Below are positions 27,963 through 37,369 of a stretch of DNA of 64,000 nt, in pieces. The position numbers were made by a program, and so were the translations under genes. Source of the DNA: Propionivibrio dicarboxylicus. GTDB lineage: Bacteria; Pseudomonadota; Gammaproteobacteria; Burkholderiales; Rhodocyclaceae. The stretch spans positions 62,001 to 126,000 of the forward strand of contig CAMDMZ010000004.1 in assembly GCA_945902805.1 (NCBI GenBank). The letters run 5' to 3'. Each line of letters begins with the position of its first letter. Position 1 is the stretch's first letter. The notes below the pieces were generated by a model. It was given only the letters and a program-made list of their open reading frames with translations. It was not told the origin of the DNA and did not search any database.

Positions 27963-29816
27963 TCAAACCCTGCTTTGACTGGTTTGCTGGAGCCAATAGT
28001 CCATGTAACGACTGCGCTCGACATGCCTCGGGTTGTAACCAAGCCACTCACGAATCCGCGGCAAACTGTGCTGATAGCCAATTTCCGCTATCTCGCGCAT
28101 GTGTGCCCAATCGAGCAGATCGAAGTCACCGACAGGCGGATTGAGATACAGATCGGCGAGCTTCCGTGCGTTTTGAACTTCCTTACGCGAAGCCAGAGTA
28201 GTTACCTTAAGAATGACGCGTGACAGTGTGGGAGCATCGATGGCCTGTTTGCCGGGGAGCAAGCGACTCTTGATATATTCCGCCGCACTGGGAATCTCGG
28301 TCTGCCGCGTCGCCGAATCGTTATCCACAGCGAGATCCACGGCAATAATGATGCCTTGCAGGCGGCTGTGCATCACATCGACGGGCAGGTTATTGAGTAC
28401 CCCACCGTCAACCAGCAAATGACCATCTTCCAGAACCGGCGGCAAGATGGCCGGCAAAGAGACTGTGGCGCGTATTGCTCGCCAAAGCGATCCGGTCTCG
28501 TGTATGCGTACGCTATTGGCCGAAAGATCACTGGATACGGCGAAATAAGGGATCCAGAGATCCTCGATGTCCATCGGCAAATGCTGGGCCAGGATGCGGT
28601 TGAGGTGTTCCCCGCGGATCAATGACATCACCGGAATCGTGTAGTCACGCAGCGGATCATCCCGTGTAAAGGCAATCCGCAGCTCCTCCAGTGCTGAAAT
28701 GTCGTCAATTCCGCGCGCTAATCCAGTGGCGGCGAGGGCACCAAAGCTGGTGCCGCCGACGGCATCCACACTAATCCCGGCCTGATGCAACGCCCGAATT
28801 ACGCCCAGGTGAGCAAAGCCGCGAGCGCCTCCACCGGCCAGAACCAGCCCGATTGCATTGCCGGACACAAATCGGGCCAACCGTTCCAAATCGGCCGTCC
28901 GCGATTTTTGCAAATGGTGATGCAATTTCACATGCCGCCGTGGCGCCAACCAATGACGCGTATTCTTGGGGTTTGTCCCAACATCATGCAGCAGAACCAG
29001 CTCCGTTCGCGCAAAGTGCACCCCGGAATCGCCGTTACTGAAGATCAAACGCTCGACTTCGGTCAGCTCAGGTTCCTGTTGCGCATCAGCGATCATCAAG
29101 ACCCGATCTGCGTAGCCGTGACAAATGCGGGTCCACTCCAAATCTCCCGCATCGGCATTCAACAGCACGTAATCGTAGGATGACTCGAGTTGGTCCAGAT
29201 AGTGACCGTATTCTTCCCTCGGTACGGCGCCAAAACGACGGCTTGCCGCGTTGGCATCAAGACTGATGACCGAGCCAAACCGTAGTAGGGCTTGCCTCAG
29301 TGACGCCGTAAACGCCTGGATATCAATACGTCGATGCAGCGGCAGAATCATGACGCTGCGTGCGCCCTTGCTGCGCTGGATATGCCCGGTGGGGTTGCGT
29401 AGACGCGCAATAATCAGACGCGCGAGATTCGACGAGACTTGGGGACAGCGGGCCACGAGGCGATCGATATCGTCGCGGCTGATAACACCAAGCATCGAGT
29501 CGCGCACCGCAATGATGGTCGCCGCGCGCGTCCCTCCGGAAAACAAGGACATCTCGCCAACTACCTCGCCAGGCTGAGGATAAGCGACAACATTCTCCTG
29601 TCCCTCCGGCGTAGTGACGCGAACCTGCAGGCGCCCCGAAAGGAGAATATGTAGCGTGTGTCCTTCGTCTCCTTGGCGATAGAGTGCCGTCCCGACTCGA
29701 GTGCGGACAAGCGGGATACTGGCCACTAGTTCGTCCATCAGGTCGGCCGCCATTTCGCCGACGAGGCGGGTCAGTGCGGCCTCTAGAATGACTCGGTATG
29801 CAGCGGAAATGGTCAT
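27963..29816 (-). CDS. Patatin-like phospholipase with N-terminal cyclic-nucleotide-binding domain
   Basis: 617 residues. Residues 30-150 form a cNMP-binding beta roll (GEVVGEMSLFSGGTRAATIIA). A middle NTE-type linker resembling a P-loop/ParA-like fold follows, and the patatin domain begins about residue 325: oxyanion GGGARGFAHLG, nucleophile GTSFG, and catalytic Asp in DGGVLNNLP. This is the neuropathy-target-esterase architecture of lysophospholipases. It precedes prsK by 4 bases and follows a degenerate cyclase-like gene, hinting at a nucleotide- or lipid-linked input to the PEP-CTERM regulon. Confidence 0.92.
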   Translation of the reverse strand: MTISAAYRVILEAALTRLVGEMAADLMDELVASIPLVRTRVGTALYRQGDEGHTLHILLSGRLQVRVTTPEGQENVVAYPQPGEVVGEMSLFSGGTRAATIIAVRDSMLGVISRDDIDRLVARCPQVSSNLARLIIARLRNPTGHIQRSKGARSVMILPLHRRIDIQAFTASLRQALLRFGSVISLDANAASRRFGAVPREEYGHYLDQLESSYDYVLLNADAGDLEWTRICHGYADRVLMIADAQQEPELTEVERLIFSNGDSGVHFARTELVLLHDVGTNPKNTRHWLAPRRHVKLHHHLQKSRTADLERLARFVSGNAIGLVLAGGGARGFAHLGVIRALHQAGISVDAVGGTSFGALAATGLARGIDDISALEELRIAFTRDDPLRDYTIPVMSLIRGEHLNRILAQHLPMDIEDLWIPYFAVSSDLSANSVRIHETGSLWRAIRATVSLPAILPPVLEDGHLLVDGGVLNNLPVDVMHSRLQGIIIAVDLAVDNDSATRQTEIPSAAEYIKSRLLPGKQAIDAPTLSRVILKVTTLASRKEVQNARKLADLYLNPPVGDFDLLDWAHMREIAEIGYQHSLPRIREWLGYNPRHVERSRYMDYWLQQTSQSRV

Positions 29817-29833
29817 CGACGATGGGTTCTAAA

Positions 29834-31039
29834 TCAATTGGTGACGTCGCTTGTTTTCAGCGCATACCAAACATGGTTCTCTTCGGCCGGGCTGGGTATC
29901 GTCAAGAACGCTTCTGGTTGGCCCGATCTGCGTACAAAAGCCGCTGTCGCCAACACATTTTGAACACGCTGCAATCGTGACGTGTGCGCTCGCTCTGCCA
30001 ACTCGACCAACTCGGCGACGGTAGTTCCCGCGAGGTCGACATTGAGTCGCTCTAGGCAAATCATGGCGAGCGTTGTCGGGCCTGTGTGAAGAATGACCTG
30101 CAGGCGGGTGTTTTTCTGATCAGGATGGTCGTCGAGAAAAGCGAGCAGTTCTCGCGTGGCCGCTAACGCGTCTTGGGCGCCATTTATTCCCGACGAGAAA
30201 CAAAGTATCCGGCCACCCAAAGTCTTTACGATTTCCAGTCCATGACGTGAAAGGATCGTGTCACAGGAGCGAAGAGTCATTGCAAGTTCCTGGGTACGGA
30301 ACGCCTGCCTGTCCTGCGGCTGCAAATTGATCAGCATGAGCGCAGCGTCCGGAATGTGCCTTGATCTCTCTTCGCTTGCCGTTCGCAGCAAATCAATCGC
30401 TGAAGGTGTCACGGCAGCGTACAACGCCTGCTCGGCCAGGATACGGACATTTTCAGCCGAGTCAGTAGTGGTTCTCAGCTGCTCGTGATGCTCGCTGAAC
30501 TCCTTGATACGCTGATGGATGATATAGGCAATCGTCATCAGGTAGAGCATCAGGATGCTTCCCGCCAGCCAATCTGCTGTCGGACAAGAGGATAGCCACG
30601 TTCCCGACTGGGCGACATCCGGGACCATGGATAGCACGCCCATCATGAGGACCGGCAGACCGATAATGAGCAGGCGAAGGCCGCCCAGAATGATCCAGTT
30701 AAAAACAATAATCGACACCAGAGCAATCCCCGGAAGCAAAGGAACATTCATTGCCCCAAGGATGGCGCCCACCAGCAGCCCATCCAGCAATAGCAAGGCG
30801 TTTCCGCGCCGCTGGAGGGTGAACCGCCCAAGGATCGCATGCCCAATATGCGGATAAATGAGGACCACCAGATACAACCAGATGCGCAATCCACCAGGCG
30901 CGTTGCAGGCAAAGTCGTGAGCTAACAGAACCGCCAGCGCCATGCCGGAGAACAAAACCCGAGTCAGGTAGATCTTGGCGTGCAAAGGCGAGACCTGAGG
31001 AGCGTGCTCTTTGCGTCGCGGAGTGGATTCTGCGGTCAT
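29834..31039 (-). CDS. MASE2-type membrane protein with degenerate class III cyclase domain
   Basis: 401 residues. The N-terminal 160 form membrane helices of MASE2 type (WLYLVVLIYPHIGHAILGRF). The C-terminal half follows the adenylate/guanylate cyclase fold, but the metal-binding positions look lost: the usual FADI-like motif reads LMLINLQ and the usual GDG-like motif reads KTLGGRILC. It is probably catalytically inactive and may bind rather than make a nucleotide. It is the first gene of the regulatory operon, 17 bases before the cNMP-binding patatin. Confidence 0.75.
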   Translation of the reverse strand: MTAESTPRRKEHAPQVSPLHAKIYLTRVLFSGMALAVLLAHDFACNAPGGLRIWLYLVVLIYPHIGHAILGRFTLQRRGNALLLLDGLLVGAILGAMNVPLLPGIALVSIIVFNWIILGGLRLLIIGLPVLMMGVLSMVPDVAQSGTWLSSCPTADWLAGSILMLYLMTIAYIIHQRIKEFSEHHEQLRTTTDSAENVRILAEQALYAAVTPSAIDLLRTASEERSRHIPDAALMLINLQPQDRQAFRTQELAMTLRSCDTILSRHGLEIVKTLGGRILCFSSGINGAQDALAATRELLAFLDDHPDQKNTRLQVILHTGPTTLAMICLERLNVDLAGTTVAELVELAERAHTSRLQRVQNVLATAAFVRRSGQPEAFLTIPSPAEENHVWYALKTSDVTN

Positions 31040-31376
31040 TGTCTGGATACGCCTAGCGATTCAGTGGAGGAGGCAAAGAAAAGGATACACGCCCCATCTC
31101 GGGCCAAGACTCAGGGATCGGGGCTTGTGGTTGATCCGATAACACACGAAGGAATAGCGGCTTATTTTCAGTCTATGTAATGCTCAAACGGAGTCAATAT
31201 GTTATTCTAATTGTGTATTTAAGCTCACTTTTCGGGAAAGTCCATTAAGACTTTCTCTGCTTGTTTTGGAAAGTACTGAACTTGGTCAAAGAGGAATGCC
31301 CGATTCAATGGCTCATTTGACCTCTGAACTGATCAGCATTTTTATCATTGACTCACGTTATTCTGGGGGAACGGCA
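31040..31376. promoter_or_regulatory. Divergent control region between the prs operon and the exopolysaccharide operon
   Basis: 337 bases without a gene, AT-rich towards the right. It contains a perfect inverted repeat GAAAGTC-CATTAA-GACTTTC at 31236-31255, a plausible operator. It also contains AT-rich -10-like hexamers (TATTCT, about 31203). I found no clean -24/-12 promoter here. A weak in-frame start at 31266 exists, but the true gene start is 31377. Confidence 0.5.
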
Positions 31377-32033
31377 ATGCTTCGAGCGTTGAAATCAGAA
31401 ATTCGGCGGCGGATTTACGTGTCGCGTTCGTTTATTTTGCGGCTCTTCGTTGCCGCCTCGGCCGGCGTGCTGGTGGCCGGCTGTGCGACCAGTGATTTCC
31501 CGCCGGCCCCCGCGTCGGCCGCTTCCGGTGACTACAACTACCACATTGGTCCGGGTGATAACGTGAATATCGTGGTATGGCGCAATCCGGAGCTTTCGAT
31601 GTCGGTTCCGGTTCGACCCGATGGAAAGCTTGCTGCACCCTTGATCGAGGATCTGCCGGCCATTGGCAAGGACCCGACGACATTGGCCCGTGATATCGAG
31701 AAGGCGTTGAGCAAGTTTATCCGCGACCCCGTGGTGACCGTCATCGTGACCCAGTTTGTTGGCCCGTATAGCGAGCAGATCCGGGTTGTGGGCGAAGCGG
31801 CAAAGCCGCAGGTTCTGGCCTACAAGCAAAAGATGACGCTGCTCGATGTCATGATCGCGGTGGGCGGGATGACCGATTTCGCGGATGGCAACGGCGCGTC
31901 CATCCTGCGTGCGGCGGATGGCAACAAGCAGTACTCGGTACGTATCAAGGACCTGGTGAAGCGAGGTGATGTCGCCGCCAACGTCGAGATGAAGCCAGGC
32001 GATGTCCTGATCATTCCGCGCAGCTGGTTCTGA
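31377..32033 (+). CDS. XrtA-system polysaccharide export lipoprotein (Wza/EpsE-like)
   Basis: 218 residues from ATG 31377, preceded by GGGGGA. The lipobox is LVAGC (residue about 33). A Poly_export domain (YHIGPGDNVNIVVWRNPELS) and SLBB-type segments (VVGEAAKPQVLAYKQKMTLL) make up the rest. It would form the outer-membrane export channel for the exopolysaccharide and works with the chain-length regulator and autokinase downstream. Confidence 0.95.
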   Translation: MLRALKSEIRRRIYVSRSFILRLFVAASAGVLVAGCATSDFPPAPASAASGDYNYHIGPGDNVNIVVWRNPELSMSVPVRPDGKLAAPLIEDLPAIGKDPTTLARDIEKALSKFIRDPVVTVIVTQFVGPYSEQIRVVGEAAKPQVLAYKQKMTLLDVMIAVGGMTDFADGNGASILRAADGNKQYSVRIKDLVKRGDVAANVEMKPGDVLIIPRSWF

Positions 32034-32065
32034 CCGCCTGCCTAACCCACATCGTTTGGTAACAG

Positions 32066-33631
32066 ATGGAAGACTTACTACGTCAGGTTCTCTTGATTCT
32101 TCGTGCCATGTGGCTTCATCGCCGCCTGGCGGTGGGTGTGGCGTGGGTGGTCGGGATTATCGCGGGGGCCGTCGTCTTTGCGATTCCCGACAAATATCAG
32201 GCATCCGCGCGTATCTTTGTCGATACCGACTCGGTTCTCAAGCCCTTGATGAGCGGCCTGATTGTCCAGGCGAACACCGAGCAGCAAATCTCGATGTTGA
32301 GCCGCACGCTGATCAGTCGGCCTAACGTAGAGAAACTGATGCGCATGGCGGATCTCGATCTGGAGGCCAAGTCTGCCTCGGATCGAGAGAATCTGATTGA
32401 CCATGTCACCAAGACCTTCAAGATCAAGAGTGTCGGTCGTGACAATATCTACATTCTTGAGTATCTGGACCCAAGTCCGCAGAAAGCACAGAAGGTCGTG
32501 CAGTCAATGACCACGATCTTCGTTGAGTCGGGTTTGGGCGGCAAACGTAACGACACCGATTCTGCCCGTCGATTCCTTGACGACCAAATCGACATTTTTC
32601 GCAAGAAGCTCGAAGAAGCCGAGACCCGACTGAAAGACTTCAAGCTCAAGAATATTGAGATGGAACTCGACAAAGAAGGTGGCGGCGGCGGACGGATCAA
32701 TGAATTGAGCACTCAACTCAGCCAAACCCGCCTCTCGCTACGAGAGGCAGAAACGAGTCGAGATGCCATGAAGCGGCAGATTGCCGGTGAAGAACCCGTA
32801 CTTCTTCCGGATATGCCGGGTACTGAATCGAGCGTTTCGATTCCGGAAATCGACGGACGTATTGAATCGCAAAAGCGAAACCTGGACGCTCTTTTGCAAC
32901 GCTTTACGGACCAACATCCCGATGTCGCCGGGGTGCGCCGTGTGATCAAAGATCTCGAAGAGCAAAAGCGACAAGAGATTGCTATTCGCAAAAAGATTGC
33001 CGCAGCTAGTCCTGCGGTTGCATCGGTGAATGCAAATCCGGCCTATCAACAGATGAAGGTGTCCTTGATGGAAGCCGAGGCGACGGTCGCGGCACTACGC
33101 GCGCGCGCTGCTGAACACGAGGCCCGTTATGCCAGAGCGAAGGGCAAAGTCGGTCTCATGCCAGAAGTTGAGGCGGAGTATGCCCAGTTGAATCGCGACT
33201 ACGGCGTCATCAAAAAGAACTACGATGATCTGGTGCAGCGACGAGAGTCTGCGTCAATCAGTGAAGGGATGTCTGCCGTATCAGGCGTAGCCGATTTTCG
33301 TTTGATTGACCCGCCGCGCGCATCAAATCAACCGACAGCACCTAACCGGTTGTTGCTGCTTCCCATGGCGCTTCTTGCGTCCGTGGTGGCCGGATTGGCC
33401 GCCAGTTTTGTTGCGAGTCAGTTGCGGCCAACGTTTTTCGATCCACGCTCCCTGCGGGAAACGACGGGTTTGCCGTATTTAGGCAGCGTAACGCGAAAAC
33501 TAACGCCAGTCTTGCGCGCACGTGAACGGCGCAGCATTGTTCGTGCCGGAATCAGTGCCGGAGCGTTGGTTGCGCTTTATGCTATTGTGATCGTAATCGT
33601 GTTCGTGCTTGCGCCGCGCGCTGTTGCCTGA
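32066..33631 (+). CDS. XrtA-system polysaccharide chain-length determinant (Wzz/GumC-like)
   Basis: 521 residues: a first membrane helix near residue 25, a periplasmic alpha/beta domain, a long coiled-coil region between about 160 and 390, and a second membrane helix near 430. A further hydrophobic segment lies at the C-terminus. FRLIDPPRASNQPTAPNR before the second helix is the Pro-rich signature. It controls polymer length at the inner membrane. It starts 32 bases after the export gene. Confidence 0.95.
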   Translation: MEDLLRQVLLILRAMWLHRRLAVGVAWVVGIIAGAVVFAIPDKYQASARIFVDTDSVLKPLMSGLIVQANTEQQISMLSRTLISRPNVEKLMRMADLDLEAKSASDRENLIDHVTKTFKIKSVGRDNIYILEYLDPSPQKAQKVVQSMTTIFVESGLGGKRNDTDSARRFLDDQIDIFRKKLEEAETRLKDFKLKNIEMELDKEGGGGGRINELSTQLSQTRLSLREAETSRDAMKRQIAGEEPVLLPDMPGTESSVSIPEIDGRIESQKRNLDALLQRFTDQHPDVAGVRRVIKDLEEQKRQEIAIRKKIAAASPAVASVNANPAYQQMKVSLMEAEATVAALRARAAEHEARYARAKGKVGLMPEVEAEYAQLNRDYGVIKKNYDDLVQRRESASISEGMSAVSGVADFRLIDPPRASNQPTAPNRLLLLPMALLASVVAGLAASFVASQLRPTFFDPRSLRETTGLPYLGSVTRKLTPVLRARERRSIVRAGISAGALVALYAIVIVIVFVLAPRAVA

Positions 33632-33640
33632 GGAACATTC

Positions 33641-34630
33641 ATGGACCTGATCGAAAAAGCGGCGAAACGACTTGAGCAATTACGGAGCGCCGGACTGGAT
33701 GTTCCCGAGATACTAGCGACACCGAATGCGCCGGAGGTCGCTGCCGTTCCCGCAGTGCAACAACCGCCGAAATTGACTGCGTCCCCGGTACGAGAAGAAC
33801 GTGGATCCGTATCTGATGGCGTTCCGGGGCAAAATGTCCCATCGCAGTCGCGTCGAATCGAGCTTGACATGCTTGGCTTGGCCGCACGCGGTGTCGTAAC
33901 TCCGGACGCCGGACGTTCCCTGCTCGCAGACGAAATGCGGGGAATCAAACGGCCACTGTTGAATAATGTTGCCGGTAAGTCAGCGGTACCGATCAAGGAT
34001 GCCAACCTGATCATGATAACCAGCGCGGTTCCGGCCGAGGGCAAGACGCACATCGCAGCGAACCTCGCAATGAGCATTGCCATGGAGCTTGATCACACGG
34101 TATTGTTGGTCGACGCTGACGTTGCTCGCCCCTCCCTTCCCGCATTGCTCGGCATTGGTCGCGAAAAGGGGTTGCTGGATCTGCTAACGGATAGTTCGCT
34201 GGATCCCAGTGATGTTTTGCTTAGAACCAATATTGACAAACTCACCATCCTGCCTGCCGGTACCCAACATCCCCGGGCAACTGAACTTCTGGCCAGCGAA
34301 GGCATGAATCGCCTGCTGGCCGATCTGGCAAAGCGGTATTCGGACCGGATCATCATTTTTGATTCGCCCCCATTGCTTGTGACCACCGAGGCGAGGGCTC
34401 TGGCGAGCCATATGGGTCAAGTCGTTCTGGTTGTAAAGGCCGAAAGCACCAGCCACGCGGAAGTAAAAGCGGCTGTAGCGGCGATTGAAGCGTGCCCCGT
34501 CAAGATGGTCGCATTGAATATGACTTCGGAGGGGGGCGTGGGTGGTTACGGCTATGGTTATGGTTATGGCTATGGTTATGGCCATAACGCGGCAAGTAGC
34601 GAGCCTCCGCCGCCGACGGCAAGTTCCTGA
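33641..34630 (+). CDS. XrtA-associated tyrosine autokinase (BY-kinase)
   Basis: 329 residues with a ParA/MinD-like ATPase: Walker A SAVPAEGKT (about 128-136), Walker A' LLVDADVARP, Walker B IIIFDSPPL. The C-terminal tail is a run of Gly-Tyr pairs, the expected autophosphorylated tyrosine cluster. The first 100 residues are a variable cytoplasmic extension. It regulates the chain-length protein encoded 9 bases upstream. The Gly-Tyr tail is encoded by hexamer repeats at 34544. Confidence 0.95.
   Translation: MDLIEKAAKRLEQLRSAGLDVPEILATPNAPEVAAVPAVQQPPKLTASPVREERGSVSDGVPGQNVPSQSRRIELDMLGLAARGVVTPDAGRSLLADEMRGIKRPLLNNVAGKSAVPIKDANLIMITSAVPAEGKTHIAANLAMSIAMELDHTVLLVDADVARPSLPALLGIGREKGLLDLLTDSSLDPSDVLLRTNIDKLTILPAGTQHPRATELLASEGMNRLLADLAKRYSDRIIIFDSPPLLVTTEARALASHMGQVVLVVKAESTSHAEVKAAVAAIEACPVKMVALNMTSEGGVGGYGYGYGYGYGYGHNAASSEPPPPTASS
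34544..34585 (+). repeat. Hexamer tandem repeat encoding the Gly-Tyr tail
   Basis: Seven consecutive GGYTAY-like hexamers (the last is GGCCAT) encode six Gly-Tyr pairs and Gly-His. Such short repeats can change in number by slippage without shifting the frame. Confidence 0.85.
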
Positions 34631-34654
34631 GCAAATGCAGGAGAATCGCAAACC

Positions 34655-36223
34655 GTGTTAAGAAGACCACAACTTTTCGCGCCACTTCAGCTTGCGTTGA
34701 CTGTCGCGGCGAGCATGGTCGCCATCACCCCGGCCGGTGCGCAAGAAAGTACCGGTGCTGCATCGGGTCAGCCGGCGTGGCGGATTGTTCCCAGGATCAG
34801 CGTTGATGGCATCTTGACTGACAATGTCAATCCGGGTCAGGCGACGAAGACAGGCGATTTCATTACCCATTTGGCGCCGGGAGTACAACTCGATGGCAAG
34901 GGTGGGCGCGTTTCCGGTAACGCGTCACTCAGTCTGAATCAGTACATCTACTCCAAGGACAGCGGACGCAATAATCTGCAGACGACGCTGTCCGGTAAGG
35001 CGCTGGCCGAGGTTGTCGACCAGTGGCTGTTTCTCGAAGCTCAGGGCAACGTCGGCCAGCAGGCGGTATCCGCGTTCGGCAGCCCGGTGGCGTCGGGGGT
35101 AAGCAATGAACTGATCAGCAGTAATCGTACCGAAGTGCGCTCCTTTGAAGTGGCGCCTCGTATCCAGGGCCATTTTGGAACATTCGCCGACTATCAGTTG
35201 CGCTTTAGCCGCGCCGAATCGCGGTCCGATGCCGGTGCGCTAACGGGAGACGGCTCGGCAGTGAACTCATGGAACGGGCGTATCGCTGGATCGACACCAC
35301 TCAGCTTCATGGGCTGGTCGCTGCTGATGAATCGGCAGGATTCATCGCGCGCACTAACGGGCAATACCAGCATGCGCCGCTTGACTGGTGAGTTGGAGCT
35401 TCGTGTCGATCCTCAATTGAAAACCTTCCTGCGCGCAGGTAGCGAAGCGGACAACTACACCACATTGTCGCGTAGCAGTCGAAGTACCTACGGCGCCGGT
35501 GTCGCCTGGGCGCCGACTGAACGTACGATGGTTCGAGTTCAAAGTGACAAACGTAGTTTTGGCGATGGATACAGCCTCGAACTCTCGCACCGAACCGCTC
35601 TGACCGCCTGGAAATTTGTCGATAGTCGTGATGTACAGGTTCCTGCCGCCCAATTGTCGAAGGTGTCATCGGCGACCGCACTGGAGTTGCAAACACAGCA
35701 ACTGACGTCTGCTTTCCCAGACCCGGTACAGCGCGAGCAGGAAGCCCGAGCGTTACTCTCTGCCGCAGGAATCTCTCCCGACCAGGTTTTATTGGGCAAT
35801 ATTCTATCCGCCCGACCGTACCTGCAACGTCGCCAGGAAGCCTCGGTCTCAATCACCGGGGCGCTGAATACGGTCACATTTACGGCCCAACGGCAATCGA
35901 ATGAACAATTGTCCGCCATCACAGGGGCCACCGACGACTTTGCGATCAGTCCGCGTATCCGTCAGTCCGGTTTTTCAGTGAATTGGGCGCACAAATTGAC
36001 ACCGGATTCCTCATTTACCGTGTCATCCCAACGCAACAAGACGGCAGGGGAAACCGCTGCCCTGGAGTCACGACTCCAAAATTGGTCAGTTCTATTGACC
36101 ACACGCCTGGCCCAGAAAACGTCTGCCAGTCTCGGCTTCCGTCAAACTAACACGGATCGTGCCACCGCCGGCAACAGTTACGACGAGCAGGCGGTCACGG
36201 GTTCATTGCTCGTTTCCTTCTAG
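34655..36223 (+). CDS. PEP-CTERM system-associated outer-membrane protein (TIGR03016-like)
   Basis: 522 residues starting with GTG. A signal peptide (cleavage near PAGAQES) is followed by a beta-barrel rich in alternating residues, ending with the aromatic terminus LLVSF. It resembles the family of outer-membrane proteins that always lies between the tyrosine kinase and the TIGR03015-type ATPase in exosortase A loci. It probably acts in secretion of the exopolysaccharide. Confidence 0.88.
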   Translation: MLRRPQLFAPLQLALTVAASMVAITPAGAQESTGAASGQPAWRIVPRISVDGILTDNVNPGQATKTGDFITHLAPGVQLDGKGGRVSGNASLSLNQYIYSKDSGRNNLQTTLSGKALAEVVDQWLFLEAQGNVGQQAVSAFGSPVASGVSNELISSNRTEVRSFEVAPRIQGHFGTFADYQLRFSRAESRSDAGALTGDGSAVNSWNGRIAGSTPLSFMGWSLLMNRQDSSRALTGNTSMRRLTGELELRVDPQLKTFLRAGSEADNYTTLSRSSRSTYGAGVAWAPTERTMVRVQSDKRSFGDGYSLELSHRTALTAWKFVDSRDVQVPAAQLSKVSSATALELQTQQLTSAFPDPVQREQEARALLSAAGISPDQVLLGNILSARPYLQRRQEASVSITGALNTVTFTAQRQSNEQLSAITGATDDFAISPRIRQSGFSVNWAHKLTPDSSFTVSSQRNKTAGETAALESRLQNWSVLLTTRLAQKTSASLGFRQTNTDRATAGNSYDEQAVTGSLLVSF

Positions 36224-36235
36224 CAGCTCGATCTT

Positions 36236-37369
36236 ATGTACGAGTCTTACTACGGTTTGACGACCAAACCGTTTCAGCTGAATCCCGACCCGCGCTTTTA
36301 TTTCGACAGCAAACAGCATCGCCGTGCCTCGGCCTATCTTGAGTACGGTTTGCATCAGAATGAAGGCTTCATTGTGGTTACCGGCGAAATTGGAGCCGGC
36401 AAGACCACCATTGTCCGTGGCCTGCTGGAAAGCCTGGATAACGACAAGGTCGTCGCTGCCCAACTGGTCAGCACCCAACTGGATGCCGAAGACATCCTGC
36501 GCATGGTGGCTGCCGCATTCGGCGTGCGCTTCAAAGACATGGCCAAAGCAGATATTCTTCTGCAACTGGAAGCTTTCCTGGTCGACATCGCCCGTCGAGG
36601 CAAGCGTTGCCTGCTGGTCGTCGATGAGGCGCAAAACCTCACCCCACGCGCTGTCGAAGAACTGCGCATGCTCTCCAATTTTCAGTTCGAGTCGCATGCA
36701 CTGCTGCAAACCTTCCTGGTGGGTCAGCCCGAATTTCGCGCCATCATGCTGAGCCCACAGCTGGAGCAGCTGCGCCAGCGTGTTATTGCCGCGTGCCACA
36801 TTGGACCCCTTGACGTTAGCGAAACGCGTGCCTACATCGAACATCGACTCCAGTGCGCCGGCTCCACGGGTGAGCCCCATTTCGACGACGAATCTTTCGT
36901 CAGTGTATTCAAGGCCAGTGGCGGGATTCCGCGACGGATCAACGCGATCTGCGACCGCTTGTTATTGGCGGGCTTCCTTAGCGAAAAGAAGGATATTGGC
37001 AAGACCGATGTCGAGGAAGTGGCGGCCGAGCTTGACGACCGACTGGCAACTTCGGGAACCCGGCAAAGCATGGGTAGCGGCCTGCAATCGCCAAGCGCCA
37101 TGGGCGAAGATTTCGCCGATGTCGATCTGGGCAATCTGGCCTTCGATTCGACTGTCCTCGCGGAAGCCGATCAACTCCTGACCGGCGCAAACAACCGACG
37201 TGTTGTCGATCGACTGGTTCGGCTCGAACGCAGCATGCTCCGCCTGGAACACACTAATTCGCTGCTCCTGCGCATCATCCAAAAACTGGTTGATACGGCG
37301 CGCAGAAAGTCTGATGGTGCAGATGCCGCGACGCTAGAAGCCCCAGCCGACCCGACAGTCAGTTCATGA
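36236..37369 (+). CDS. XrtA-associated AAA ATPase (ExeA/GspA-like)
   Basis: 377 residues. MYESYYGLTTKPFQLNPDPRFYF is the family start, Walker A is GEIGAGKTT (about residue 50), and Walker B is CLLVVDEAQNL. The C-terminal 80 residues are variable and helical. It is the general-secretion-ATPase type found in every exosortase A locus. The exact task is unknown, perhaps energising assembly across the peptidoglycan. It overlaps the deacetylase by 4 bases. Confidence 0.94.
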   Translation: MYESYYGLTTKPFQLNPDPRFYFDSKQHRRASAYLEYGLHQNEGFIVVTGEIGAGKTTIVRGLLESLDNDKVVAAQLVSTQLDAEDILRMVAAAFGVRFKDMAKADILLQLEAFLVDIARRGKRCLLVVDEAQNLTPRAVEELRMLSNFQFESHALLQTFLVGQPEFRAIMLSPQLEQLRQRVIAACHIGPLDVSETRAYIEHRLQCAGSTGEPHFDDESFVSVFKASGGIPRRINAICDRLLLAGFLSEKKDIGKTDVEEVAAELDDRLATSGTRQSMGSGLQSPSAMGEDFADVDLGNLAFDSTVLAEADQLLTGANNRRVVDRLVRLERSMLRLEHTNSLLLRIIQKLVDTARRKSDGADAATLEAPADPTVSS

